From CANNDT01 sp945876205 (GTDB lineage: Bacteria; Acidobacteriota; Vicinamibacteria; Vicinamibacterales; UBA2999): a stretch of DNA of 64,000 nt. Under the pieces are notes generated by a model, which saw nothing but the letters and a program-made list of their open reading frames with translations, had not been told where the DNA came from and made no database searches. A program made the translations under genes and the position numbers. Positions 17,238 through 24,690 of this stretch are shown one piece after another; position 1 is the first letter of the stretch; each line of letters begins with the position of its first letter. Location of the stretch: positions 18,085-82,084 of the forward strand of contig CANNDT010000008.1 in the NCBI GenBank assembly GCA_947503365.1, in the 5' to 3' direction.

Positions 17238-18121
17238 GCCGGCTGCGCGTAGCCTCGCCACGCGCGTGCGAGGGCTTCGTCGCGCGGCGTGAACTGAAAA
17301 TCTGGAAACGACCGGAACAGCGCCGTCGCGTCGTAGTGCCGATGCAGGATCGGCCCTGCTGCGCGCGGCTTGCCTTCAACAGCGACATCGCCGGCGATCG
17401 CCGCGACCTTGCGCGCCAGGTCGCCAAAGCTGATCGACTGGCCGGTCACGACGTTGAGCACGCCGGCCGACCGCCGCTCCACTACGGCCTGGAGCAGGCG
17501 AATCATGTCATCGACGAACACGTGATCACGCTGTTCCTCGCCTTCGCCGAACAGCGAGATGCGCCGGTCGGTAACGGCCGCGCGCATGAAGCGATTCGCG
17601 CCGTAGGAATTGTGCGTGTCGCCAGGCCCGAAGATGAGCGTGGGGCGCAGGATGGCCAGCGGCGTCCCCGAACCAAGGGTTGCCATCATCATCCGTTCGC
17701 GAAGCGCGTGCATCGTGCCGTACAGACTGGGCGAATCTGCCGGACCGAGTTCATCGATGAATGGCTCGGTGTCGCGGTAGACGGCGTCGGAGCTGATATA
17801 GACCACGTGGCCTGGCCGGACGCGCGCGAGCGCGGCACACACCTGCTCCGCCATGCGGAGATTCGTCATCAGCGTGTCGATGCCCTTGCCTTTGTCCGGC
17901 GTGATCGCCGACAGGAACACGATGGAGTCGCCTTCCTTCAACTGGGCCTGAAGAGCGTCGGCGGCGCCCGCTGCCGCCAGGTCGATATCGCGCGCGCCGA
18001 TGGCATGCACGGACATGCGCGCGTCCTGCAGCGCGGTGCGAAGGCGCGCGGCGAGAAAACCGTGCGCGCCGAGCAGCACGACGCGAGATGGAGCCGCCGG
18101 AGGAAGTTGATGCGTCAGCAT
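17234..18121 (-). CDS. NAD-dependent epimerase/dehydratase-like SDR with Lys-to-His in active site
   Basis: A 295 aa extended SDR. The nucleotide-binding loop is GAHGFLAARL (residues 17-26), the Ser block is YISSDAVYRD near 107, and RPTLIFGPGDTHN marks the substrate half. Where the catalytic Tyr-x3-Lys is expected the sequence reads YGTMHALRE, so the Lys is replaced by His. Either the family uses His or catalysis is altered. The ATG at 18119-18121 is two bases after the stop of the dehydrogenase-like gene. A longer open frame upstream overlaps that gene and was rejected. The role is likely reduction or epimerisation of a sugar nucleotide, in partnership with the neighbouring dehydrogenase-like protein. 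Confidence 0.78.
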   Translation of the reverse strand: MLTHQLPPAAPSRVVLLGAHGFLAARLRTALQDARMSVHAIGARDIDLAAAGAADALQAQLKEGDSIVFLSAITPDKGKGIDTLMTNLRMAEQVCAALARVRPGHVVYISSDAVYRDTEPFIDELGPADSPSLYGTMHALRERMMMATLGSGTPLAILRPTLIFGPGDTHNSYGANRFMRAAVTDRRISLFGEGEEQRDHVFVDDMIRLLQAVVERRSAGVLNVVTGQSISFGDLARKVAAIAGDVAVEGKPRAAGPILHRHYDATALFRSFPDFQFTPRDEALARAWRGYAQPA

Positions 18122-18123
18122 GT

Positions 18124-19416
18124 TCAGTTGACGGATGACGCGCCGAGCCGGTAGTGAGCGAATCCAACGGCCGCGGCGCGTCCGGCATCGAGTACGCCGT
18201 TGGGATCGATGATGGTCCGGCCTCGCATCGCCGCCGCGACGCGGTCCAGGGCGATGTCGCGAAAATCCGGCCACGGCGTCATCACCAGCAGCACGTCGGC
18301 GTCCTTGCACGCCGACAGCGGATCCGAAGCTATGGTTACGCGGGCGCGAAGCCGCGCCGGGAGCTCCGCCGCGGGATCGTACGCGGAGATCGAACGCTCA
18401 CCCATGGCATCGAGCAGAGCCACCGAGGGTGAGTTCTTGGTCGAGGCGGTGTGCTGCTTGTACGCGAGTCCCCACACGGCGAGGCTCGCGTCGGGGATGC
18501 GCTCGAAGACATCCGATCGCAGCAGCCGCAGCGCCCAGTCTCGCCGATAGGTGCTATTGATGCGCCACGCATCGATGATGCGCGTATCGGTGCCTCGCTC
18601 GTCCGACATTCGCTTGATCGTCTCGAGATCGCGACCAAGATTGCCGCCGCCGAAGCCGAGACCCGGACCGAGGTAGGCCTTCGGTCCGATGCGAGCGTCG
18701 AGCCGCAGGGCCGGCGCAATTTCGTCCCAGTCCGCGCCGACGTGCTCGCATACCTCGGCAAGCATGTTCGTCGTCGACAGCGACGACACGAGAAAGAAGT
18801 TGATCGAAATCTTCGCGAGCTCGGCGCTCTCGTAACGCATCCGCAGGACGGGGCATCCAAACAGTTCGAGCAGGTGCGCGTAGGCCGGCGGCAGCGGCCG
18901 CGACGGATCGGCGCATCCGACCATGTATCGCTCGGGATGCAGGGCGCGCTCCACCGCGCGACCAAAAATCAGCGTCTCAACCTGACCATACAAGGCGCCC
19001 GGACGAGGCGATGCCGTCATCCGCGCGCGCGCCAGCTCGCGAGTGAATCCGGGCGGAACCTGGCTGAGCACGACGAGCGTGGCGTCGGCACCCACCTGTG
19101 GCCAGACGATGTCGATCAGGCGCCTGAAAGGCTCGAGATCGCTCTGCCCCGCGTCGTCGGTTGCCACGTCGAGCGACAGATAGACGACGTCGCAGGCGCG
19201 AAGGTCGGCCGCGTCCGCCGTGAACACAGGGCGCGTCGGCGACGCGACGAGCTCGGGCAGTCCAGGCTCGACCACCGGCAGGTCGCCTCTCGAAATCGCG
19301 GCCACCGCAGCGGGATCGGGATCAAACGCCACCACCGGTACCCCGCGTGACGCGAGCGCCGCCGCGGACACGAGGCCCAGATGGGACAGGCCGGCAAATC
19401 CAACGCGAGGGTTCAT
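18124..19416 (-). CDS. UDP-sugar/GDP-mannose dehydrogenase-like protein lacking the catalytic Cys
   Basis: A 430 aa protein of the UDP-glucose/GDP-mannose dehydrogenase fold: N-terminal NAD domain (VGFAGLSHLG, residues 5-14), central helix with ESAELAKISINFFLV (196-210) and a C-terminal domain from about 310 (VWGLAYKQHTASTKNSPS). In active enzymes the loop GFGGSCFxKD supplies the nucleophilic Cys. Here it reads GFGGGNLGRD (254-263), so Cys is Asn259 and the adjacent Pro/Lys pattern also differs. A four-electron oxidation to uronic acid through a thiohemiacetal is therefore unlikely. The start at ATG 19414-19416 gives the glycine loop at the usual place. It may be a two-electron dehydrogenase or a recruited sugar-nucleotide binder. 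Confidence 0.82.
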   Translation of the reverse strand: MNPRVGFAGLSHLGLVSAAALASRGVPVVAFDPDPAAVAAISRGDLPVVEPGLPELVASPTRPVFTADAADLRACDVVYLSLDVATDDAGQSDLEPFRRLIDIVWPQVGADATLVVLSQVPPGFTRELARARMTASPRPGALYGQVETLIFGRAVERALHPERYMVGCADPSRPLPPAYAHLLELFGCPVLRMRYESAELAKISINFFLVSSLSTTNMLAEVCEHVGADWDEIAPALRLDARIGPKAYLGPGLGFGGGNLGRDLETIKRMSDERGTDTRIIDAWRINSTYRRDWALRLLRSDVFERIPDASLAVWGLAYKQHTASTKNSPSVALLDAMGERSISAYDPAAELPARLRARVTIASDPLSACKDADVLLVMTPWPDFRDIALDRVAAAMRGRTIIDPNGVLDAGRAAAVGFAHYRLGASSVN

Positions 19417-19435
19417 CAGGAGGTTTGTCTCAGTG

Positions 19436-19469
19436 TTTCTTGTCAGTAGACGTTTCTTGTCAGTAGACG
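19436..19469. repeat. Tandem 17-base direct repeat at a gene end
   Basis: Two perfect abutting copies of TTTCTTGTCAGTAGACG (19436-19452 and 19453-19469). The right copy contains the stop codon of unknown-family member 3 (19460-19462), and the left copy contains a second in-phase-like stop context. This looks like a slippage duplication of the gene end and has no sign of being mobile. Confidence 0.9.
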
Positions 19470-20761
19470 CCGACCCGGCGGAGGAACTGACGGGTGCTCT
19501 TTCGCAAGGTCTTGCCGGCGCGGCTGCTGGCAATCCGCAACGGCCGCAGCAGTTGCTTCACGCGAACCCGCGGTACGTGCTGCCTCCAGGCCCGCCGGTA
19601 CTGCTGCCGAAATCGTCGAGTTTGCTCGAGCAACCGGAACCACCGGGGTGCGCGTCTGCCGAACGGGTAGCACCGCCGCATGACGGCGCGCACAAACGCG
19701 TCTGCCTCGGCGCCGATCGTGTCCCATTGCGCGTCGAGGTCTTCGCTGTGCAGGCGGACGGGCCGGTTGCGCCAGTGATGGATCTGGATCGCATCGCACC
19801 GCGCCGCCTCTGCCGCCGCGCACCAGAGCGCAACGCCTGCGCCGGTTGATCGCACGGCGCCAACGTCCACGAGCGCCTTGCGGTTCTTCTTGTCCTCAGT
19901 GGTGTCGCATCGACGGCCCGTTGGATCTTCGTCGGAGATCTCGAAGATCACGAACTCGTCGGAATCCGTCACGACGTGAATGCGAGCGGTGTCGGGACAG
20001 GCACGGGTGAGAAAGTCAGTATCGATCGTGCCCTTGGGAAACACATTCATGCGCATCGGGTCGATCATCAGCGGATGCAGGTGCAGGCACCGGACGAGAA
20101 GACCGCCGGCGCCAACAGGCCAATACACCCCGATCGGAAACGCGTTGAATGACTTGGCGTCGATCAGCATCGACTGCGCATACTCATGCAGGTGCGGAAG
20201 CGCCATTCGCACGAGCTCTCGGGGCGAGGGCGCGCCTTCGAGTCGTGCACCGTCGAGCGCCTTCACGAAAGAGGGCGTGTCGATCTTGACGCCTGTGCAG
20301 GCGACGCCTCGGATGCCGGCGGCGTGCAGGCGGACGACCGCCGCGAACGTACCAGCCGACATCAACAAGTCGGGCGACAGGAAGATCAGTGCGGCACCGG
20401 CGGCGTATGCGTCGGAGATCGACTGACGATGACAGATGGTCATCAACTCGAATCGAGGGTCGCCTCGTCGATTGGGGTCGGGGTTGTCGACGGCTTCGAG
20501 CGCGGACACCGCCACGACGTCGACCGGCATGATGCGGGCAATCGCCTGCATCATCGGATGGTTCCGCACCTCGTCGACGTGCCGCTCACGCGTCAGGACG
20601 CGGTAGCGCGAACCGCGCGGCAGCGCTTCGATGTTGCCCTCACCGAGCTGGGTGGGGATGCTCCAGTTGAGGAACAAGTCCAGGTACTTGGCCCCCCACA
20701 CCACGGTGATCACATGGAACACCGAGGACGCAGGCCGAGTGAACTTGTCGCTTGCCACCAT
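19460..20761 (-). CDS. Unknown glycan-locus family (member 3 of 7)
   Basis: A 433 aa member starting at ATG 20759-20761, two bases after the stop of member 4. It deviates most in the N-terminal signature: SIPTQLGEGN replaces the usual C(V/I)PNQL. The core reads LIFLSPDLLMSAGT. Between the DSDE block (VTDSDEFVIFEIS) and the RCD/IHHW segment it carries an extra stretch of roughly 30 residues rich in Lys/Arg/Asp. The tail ends in LRKSTRQFLRRVGVY. The reading frame extends 125 codons upstream inside member 4, but those residues lack family character. It is separated from members 1 and 2 by the NUDIX, SDR and dehydrogenase-like genes. Confidence 0.58.
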   Translation of the reverse strand: MVASDKFTRPASSVFHVITVVWGAKYLDLFLNWSIPTQLGEGNIEALPRGSRYRVLTRERHVDEVRNHPMMQAIARIMPVDVVAVSALEAVDNPDPNRRGDPRFELMTICHRQSISDAYAAGAALIFLSPDLLMSAGTFAAVVRLHAAGIRGVACTGVKIDTPSFVKALDGARLEGAPSPRELVRMALPHLHEYAQSMLIDAKSFNAFPIGVYWPVGAGGLLVRCLHLHPLMIDPMRMNVFPKGTIDTDFLTRACPDTARIHVVTDSDEFVIFEISDEDPTGRRCDTTEDKKNRKALVDVGAVRSTGAGVALWCAAAEAARCDAIQIHHWRNRPVRLHSEDLDAQWDTIGAEADAFVRAVMRRCYPFGRRAPRWFRLLEQTRRFRQQYRRAWRQHVPRVRVKQLLRPLRIASSRAGKTLRKSTRQFLRRVGVY

Positions 20762-20763
20762 GC

Positions 20764-22047
20764 TCAGGCCAGCCGCAGTCGTCGGCGAATCCGCTTCACT
20801 CGAACGCCGGCGGCCTTTGACGCGCGATGCAGGATCAACTTGATCGGCCGTTGAAATTGTTTGACGCGGAGACGCGGGCGCCGCCGTTCCAGAAGCTGCA
20901 TCTGGCGAGCGGCCCACTCCCGAATCGGAGCGAGGTTCACTCGCCGGTGGCGCCGCACGGCTTTTTCGTACGCGCCCAGCCGTTTGCCGAATTTCCCGCG
21001 CCACTTGAACCAGAAATCCGCCAGGTACGCCTGCCGCTTCTCCTGCAACACCCGGCGCGCGAAGGTCTCGGCTGTAGCCGCCGTCCGGTCCCACTCCTCG
21101 CCAAAGTCGCTCCCGTGCAGACGAATCGGGTGGCATTCCCAGAAATGCAGCTGCAGCGCGTCACACCGGTCGGCGACGATGGCCGCGCGCCAGGACGAGA
21201 GTCCGCTCCTGGTCACACCAATCACCTGCCGCTGCGCCGTCGTGATCTCGAACATCTGAAGTTCGTCCGAATCGGCCACCACATGCACTCGCGAGAAATC
21301 GGGACAGGCCTCGGCGAGATACGGACCGTCATTGGTGCCGGTATGCAGCGGCACAGGTCGCGTGGGGTCGACCATCAAGGGATGCAGATGGAAGCAGCGC
21401 GCGAGCAGGCCATCCTCGCCGACTCGCCAATAGACCGCGACAGGTGATTTGCTGAACCGACCCGAGTCCGCGAACATCGATTGGGTGTGTGGATGCAGAT
21501 GCGGCATCGCCATCCGCACGAGGTCCCGCGAAGAGAGTGCGTCGAGAGGGACGCCTGATGCCTTGAGCGCGGGGAAGAAAGACTCCGCCGCGAGTCGCAG
21601 CCCGGTATTGACCACCGCCCGGTACCCCTCGCGATGACGACGAACAACCGCAGCCAGCGTGTTGTCCGACAGCACGAAGTCCGCGGACAGCATGATGATG
21701 GCGGCGTCGGCCTCGAGGATGTCGGCAATCGCTCGTTGATGGCACGCGATCATCAACTCGGTCCCAAACGGGCCATCGGCGAACCGATCGAGCGCCTCGA
21801 TGACGATGATATCGACCGGAATCGCGCGACGAAGCGCCTGCACCATGGGGTGCGCGTCGATCTCCTCGACGTGGCTCGATCTCGTCAGGATCCGGTAGCG
21901 CGAGCCGGGCGGCAGCGACGGGACGTTACCAGGCCCGAGCTGATTCGGGATGCACACGTTGAGGAAGACGTCGAGATACGGCCGTCCCCAGACGTGCGTC
22001 ACCGCATGAAATATCCGAGACGCAGGTCGCGTCGCGTCGCTCGTCAT
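20764..22047 (-). CDS. Unknown glycan-locus family (member 4 of 7)
   Basis: A 427 aa member starting at ATG 22045-22047, which overlaps the stop of member 5 as ATGA. Family blocks: HAVTHVWGRPY near residue 15, CIPNQLGPGN, GSRYRILT, and a core of IIMLSADFVLSDNT, in which EGT is replaced by DNT. The later blocks are LHPLMVDPTRP and VADSDELQMFEIT, then CDALQLHFW with PIRLHGSDFGEEW. The C-terminal tail (last 90 residues) is strongly basic and ends with KRIRRRLRLA. Members 3 and 4 share more with each other in the 150-200 region than with 5-7, so the array seems built by successive duplications. Confidence 0.58.
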   Translation of the reverse strand: MTSDATRPASRIFHAVTHVWGRPYLDVFLNVCIPNQLGPGNVPSLPPGSRYRILTRSSHVEEIDAHPMVQALRRAIPVDIIVIEALDRFADGPFGTELMIACHQRAIADILEADAAIIMLSADFVLSDNTLAAVVRRHREGYRAVVNTGLRLAAESFFPALKASGVPLDALSSRDLVRMAMPHLHPHTQSMFADSGRFSKSPVAVYWRVGEDGLLARCFHLHPLMVDPTRPVPLHTGTNDGPYLAEACPDFSRVHVVADSDELQMFEITTAQRQVIGVTRSGLSSWRAAIVADRCDALQLHFWECHPIRLHGSDFGEEWDRTAATAETFARRVLQEKRQAYLADFWFKWRGKFGKRLGAYEKAVRRHRRVNLAPIREWAARQMQLLERRRPRLRVKQFQRPIKLILHRASKAAGVRVKRIRRRLRLA

Positions 22048-23366
22048 GCAGCGCGAAACAGGCGCGTGCGCCGGCGCATGCGCTTCAGCCCGAGTCTTCC
22101 CGCCTTGGCGGCCCGGTGATACACCAGCTTCGTCGATCGCGCGATTCGCTTGAAGACCCACTGCGGCTGAAACGCCTTGCTCATGGCGCGCGCGTACGCG
22201 ACGCGTCGACGGAGCGGCCGGCGGACCGCGCGCAGCAATGAGCGAGCCGCATTCCTGATCGTCCAGCGGACAGTCCGAGCCAGACCGGCACGGCGGCGGC
22301 GCCATCTCTTCAGGGAGCGATAGAGGATGGCCGCCACGGGACCAAGGGTCCTGTACCTGGCAAATGTGCGCGCGAACTCGATTGACTGGCCTTCAGCGGC
22401 CGCCCACCGGTCGTCGAGCTGGCTCGCATGCAACCGGATCATGCGATCCCACTGCAAGCGCTGGTGCGCGTCGCATTTGGCGGCGACCGCGAGCAGTCGA
22501 AACAGCGAGACGCCGTGCCGTCGATTGTGGTTGCCAACCACGCGACTCGCCGGCGTCAACTCGAACGCTATCAATTCGTCCGAATCGGTCACGACGACGG
22601 ATTGACCCGGCGACGGACACGCAACGGTCACGTAATGGCCGTCGATCGTCGTCCTCGGCAATTCCATCCTGTGCACGGGATCGATCAGCAAGGGATGGAG
22701 GTGAAACGCCCTCACGAGCAGCCCGTCCAATCGATCCTCGGCACGCACAGGCCAGTACACGGCCGTCGGAAAATCATTCGTGCTGGCCGCATCGACCATG
22801 CACGATTCGGTGGCAGGATGCAGATGACGCATGGCGAGCGCTACGAGATCTCTCGGAGCGGGTGCCGGCTGCGTGCGGGCCTGTTGCGCCCACTCGGAAA
22901 GAAAGCTCTCGCGCGACAGCCGCAGATTTGCCGTCATGACCGCGCGCGCGCCCGCGCGGTGACGAAGCAGAAGCGCCTCGAACGTACCCTCCGCAACGAT
23001 AAAGTCGGGTGACAAAAAGATAAGGGCGGCATCGACCGGGGCGGCATCCGCGACGGCACGGCGATGGCAGGCCGTCATCATCTTGTAGGTGTTCGGGTTT
23101 GGCTGGGGGTCGAGTTCAGCGAGGTCGACCTCCACCACGTCGACCGGCAACACACGTCGCACTTCATCCAGCCTCGAGGTTGTCGCGAGCGCCGCATGGT
23201 CTGCACTGCCCGTGAAGATGCGATACCGGGATCCGGGAGGGAGCGCGGTGAGATTTCCCCTGGACAGCTGATTCGGGACACAGACATCGAGAAACAGCTC
23301 GATGAATTCGCGGCCCCAGACCGCAGTCACGGCGTGGTACGTCGTGGCGCGCGTCTCGCCCGTCAC
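22044..23366 (-). CDS. Unknown glycan-locus family (member 5 of 7)
   Basis: A 440 aa member. The start is GTG (23364-23366) with a strong ribosome binding site GAGGAGG that overlaps the stop codon of member 6, so reinitiation couples the two. Blocks: HAVTAVWGREF, CVPNQLSRGN, YKMMTACHRRAVADAA, LIFLSPDFIVAEGT, VTDSDELIAFELT and KCDAHQRLQW with MIRLHASQLDDRW. The central part has YWPVRAEDR with a short insertion. The tail from residue about 340 contains some 30 Arg/Lys and ends with KAGRLGLKRMRRR followed by TRLFRAA. Nothing indicates a signal peptide or a true transmembrane helix. Confidence 0.6.
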   Translation of the reverse strand: MTGETRATTYHAVTAVWGREFIELFLDVCVPNQLSRGNLTALPPGSRYRIFTGSADHAALATTSRLDEVRRVLPVDVVEVDLAELDPQPNPNTYKMMTACHRRAVADAAPVDAALIFLSPDFIVAEGTFEALLLRHRAGARAVMTANLRLSRESFLSEWAQQARTQPAPAPRDLVALAMRHLHPATESCMVDAASTNDFPTAVYWPVRAEDRLDGLLVRAFHLHPLLIDPVHRMELPRTTIDGHYVTVACPSPGQSVVVTDSDELIAFELTPASRVVGNHNRRHGVSLFRLLAVAAKCDAHQRLQWDRMIRLHASQLDDRWAAAEGQSIEFARTFARYRTLGPVAAILYRSLKRWRRRRAGLARTVRWTIRNAARSLLRAVRRPLRRRVAYARAMSKAFQPQWVFKRIARSTKLVYHRAAKAGRLGLKRMRRRTRLFRAA

Positions 23367-23370
23367 CGCA

Positions 23371-23378
23371 ACCTCCTC
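23371..23378 (-). promoter_or_regulatory. Shine-Dalgarno sequence overlapping a stop codon
   Basis: In sense orientation the stop of member 6 is part of GTGAGGAGGTTGCG, and GAGGAGG lies five bases before the GTG start of member 5. This is the clearest ribosome binding site in the tandem array and it fixes the non-ATG start. Confidence 0.75.
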
Positions 23379-24690
23379 ACAGCAAACCCACCCGACGCCG
23401 AAGCCGCTTCACGCTGACCCTGCCGCCCTTGGCGGCACGGTGCACGACGAGCTTTGCCGCCCTCGAGATCTGTTTGGATGTGAGCGGCGGTCGCAGTTCC
23501 TTCGGGAGATGGCGGGCGTCTGACACCGTTCGCTGCAATGCCTTGCGGATGTCCCAGACGTACCCGCGAACCCGACGGTAGGTTCGGCCGTACGCGGCGC
23601 GACGCTGACGCGACCATTTCAGAAGACTGAATGCCGTCACCACGAGAGAGCCGAATGGGCGGTACCGCTCGACCCGCCGCGCCAATGCGGACGAGTCGCG
23701 CTCGGCCGCCGTCCATCGCTGATCGAAGTCGCCAGCATGAAGCCGAATCGGCTGCTGCCAATGCGACAGTTGATGCCCATTGCAGCGCGCGGCGACGCCC
23801 GCGAGGCGCAGGGGCGACACGCCGAGTCCCGAACGCTCGTTGCTGATCGCACGGCCCGTGGGCGACAACTCGAAGATCACCAGTTCGTCCGAATCATCGA
23901 CGACGTAGCACTGCGCAACGTCCGGGACGCAGTCCCTGACGTAGTGGCTGTCGATCGGTCCGCCAGGCATCGCCGTCCGCAGGACCGGATCGACGAGCAT
24001 GGGGTGGAGATAGAACGTCCGCACCAGGAGGCCTTCTATCTCGCCCCTGGACAGGACGGGCCAGTACACGGACGTGGGATTGTCGCTGGTGCTCGCGGCG
24101 TCCGCGACGAGCGACCTGGTCCAGGGATGGAGGTGACGCATCGCAAGGCCGACCAGCGCTCGGGGCGCAAGAGCCCTGGTTCCCAACGCCGCGTGCGCGC
24201 TGACGAATTCGGCGCGCATCAGCCGGAGGTTTGCCGTCAGGACGGCGCGCGCGCCGGCCGCATGGATCCGGACGAGACCCGCGATGGTCCCTTCACCCAG
24301 CACGAAGTCAGGCGCGAGATAGATGAGCGCCCGCTCGTCGCCTGCCGCATCGGCTGCCGCGCGTCGATGGCAGGCAATCATTCGCTTGTGTGTGTTCGAC
24401 GGCCGCTTTGTCTGGGCGTCGGCCTCCGTGAGGTCGAGCTCGACGATGTCGACGGGCAACACGTGTCGCACCTCGTCGAGACGTGAACTGTCCCTCAGGC
24501 GGCGCGCATCGGTCGCGGTCGTGAAGATGCGATATCGAGATCCTGGCGGCAGCGCAGCCAGATTGCCGGGCGACAACTGATTCGGGATGCAGAAATCCAG
24601 AAACAGCGTGACGAACTCCTCCCCCCAGACCGCGGTTACGACGTCGTAACGGGTCGCTGGCGCTGAGGCGTGCTCCACGCGGGACTTCAT
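23377..24690 (-). CDS. Unknown glycan-locus family (member 6 of 7)
   Basis: A 437 aa member, ATG at 24688-24690 overlapping the stop of member 7 as ATGA. Its blocks are YDVVTAVWGEEF, CIPNQLSPGN, GSRYRIFTTA, MIACHRRAAADAA, LIYLAPDFVLGEGT and VDDSDELVIFELS. The segment MRHLHPWTRSLVADAASTS, close to YWPV, resembles the same part of members 5 and 7, and these three form the most similar subgroup. The C-terminal half carries SHWQQPIRLHAGDFD and a basic tail ending VHRAAKGGRVSVKRLRRR. As with the others, an inverting or retaining sugar transfer is only an inference from locus and fold hints. Confidence 0.6.
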   Translation of the reverse strand: MKSRVEHASAPATRYDVVTAVWGEEFVTLFLDFCIPNQLSPGNLAALPPGSRYRIFTTATDARRLRDSSRLDEVRHVLPVDIVELDLTEADAQTKRPSNTHKRMIACHRRAAADAAGDERALIYLAPDFVLGEGTIAGLVRIHAAGARAVLTANLRLMRAEFVSAHAALGTRALAPRALVGLAMRHLHPWTRSLVADAASTSDNPTSVYWPVLSRGEIEGLLVRTFYLHPMLVDPVLRTAMPGGPIDSHYVRDCVPDVAQCYVVDDSDELVIFELSPTGRAISNERSGLGVSPLRLAGVAARCNGHQLSHWQQPIRLHAGDFDQRWTAAERDSSALARRVERYRPFGSLVVTAFSLLKWSRQRRAAYGRTYRRVRGYVWDIRKALQRTVSDARHLPKELRPPLTSKQISRAAKLVVHRAAKGGRVSVKRLRRRVGLL

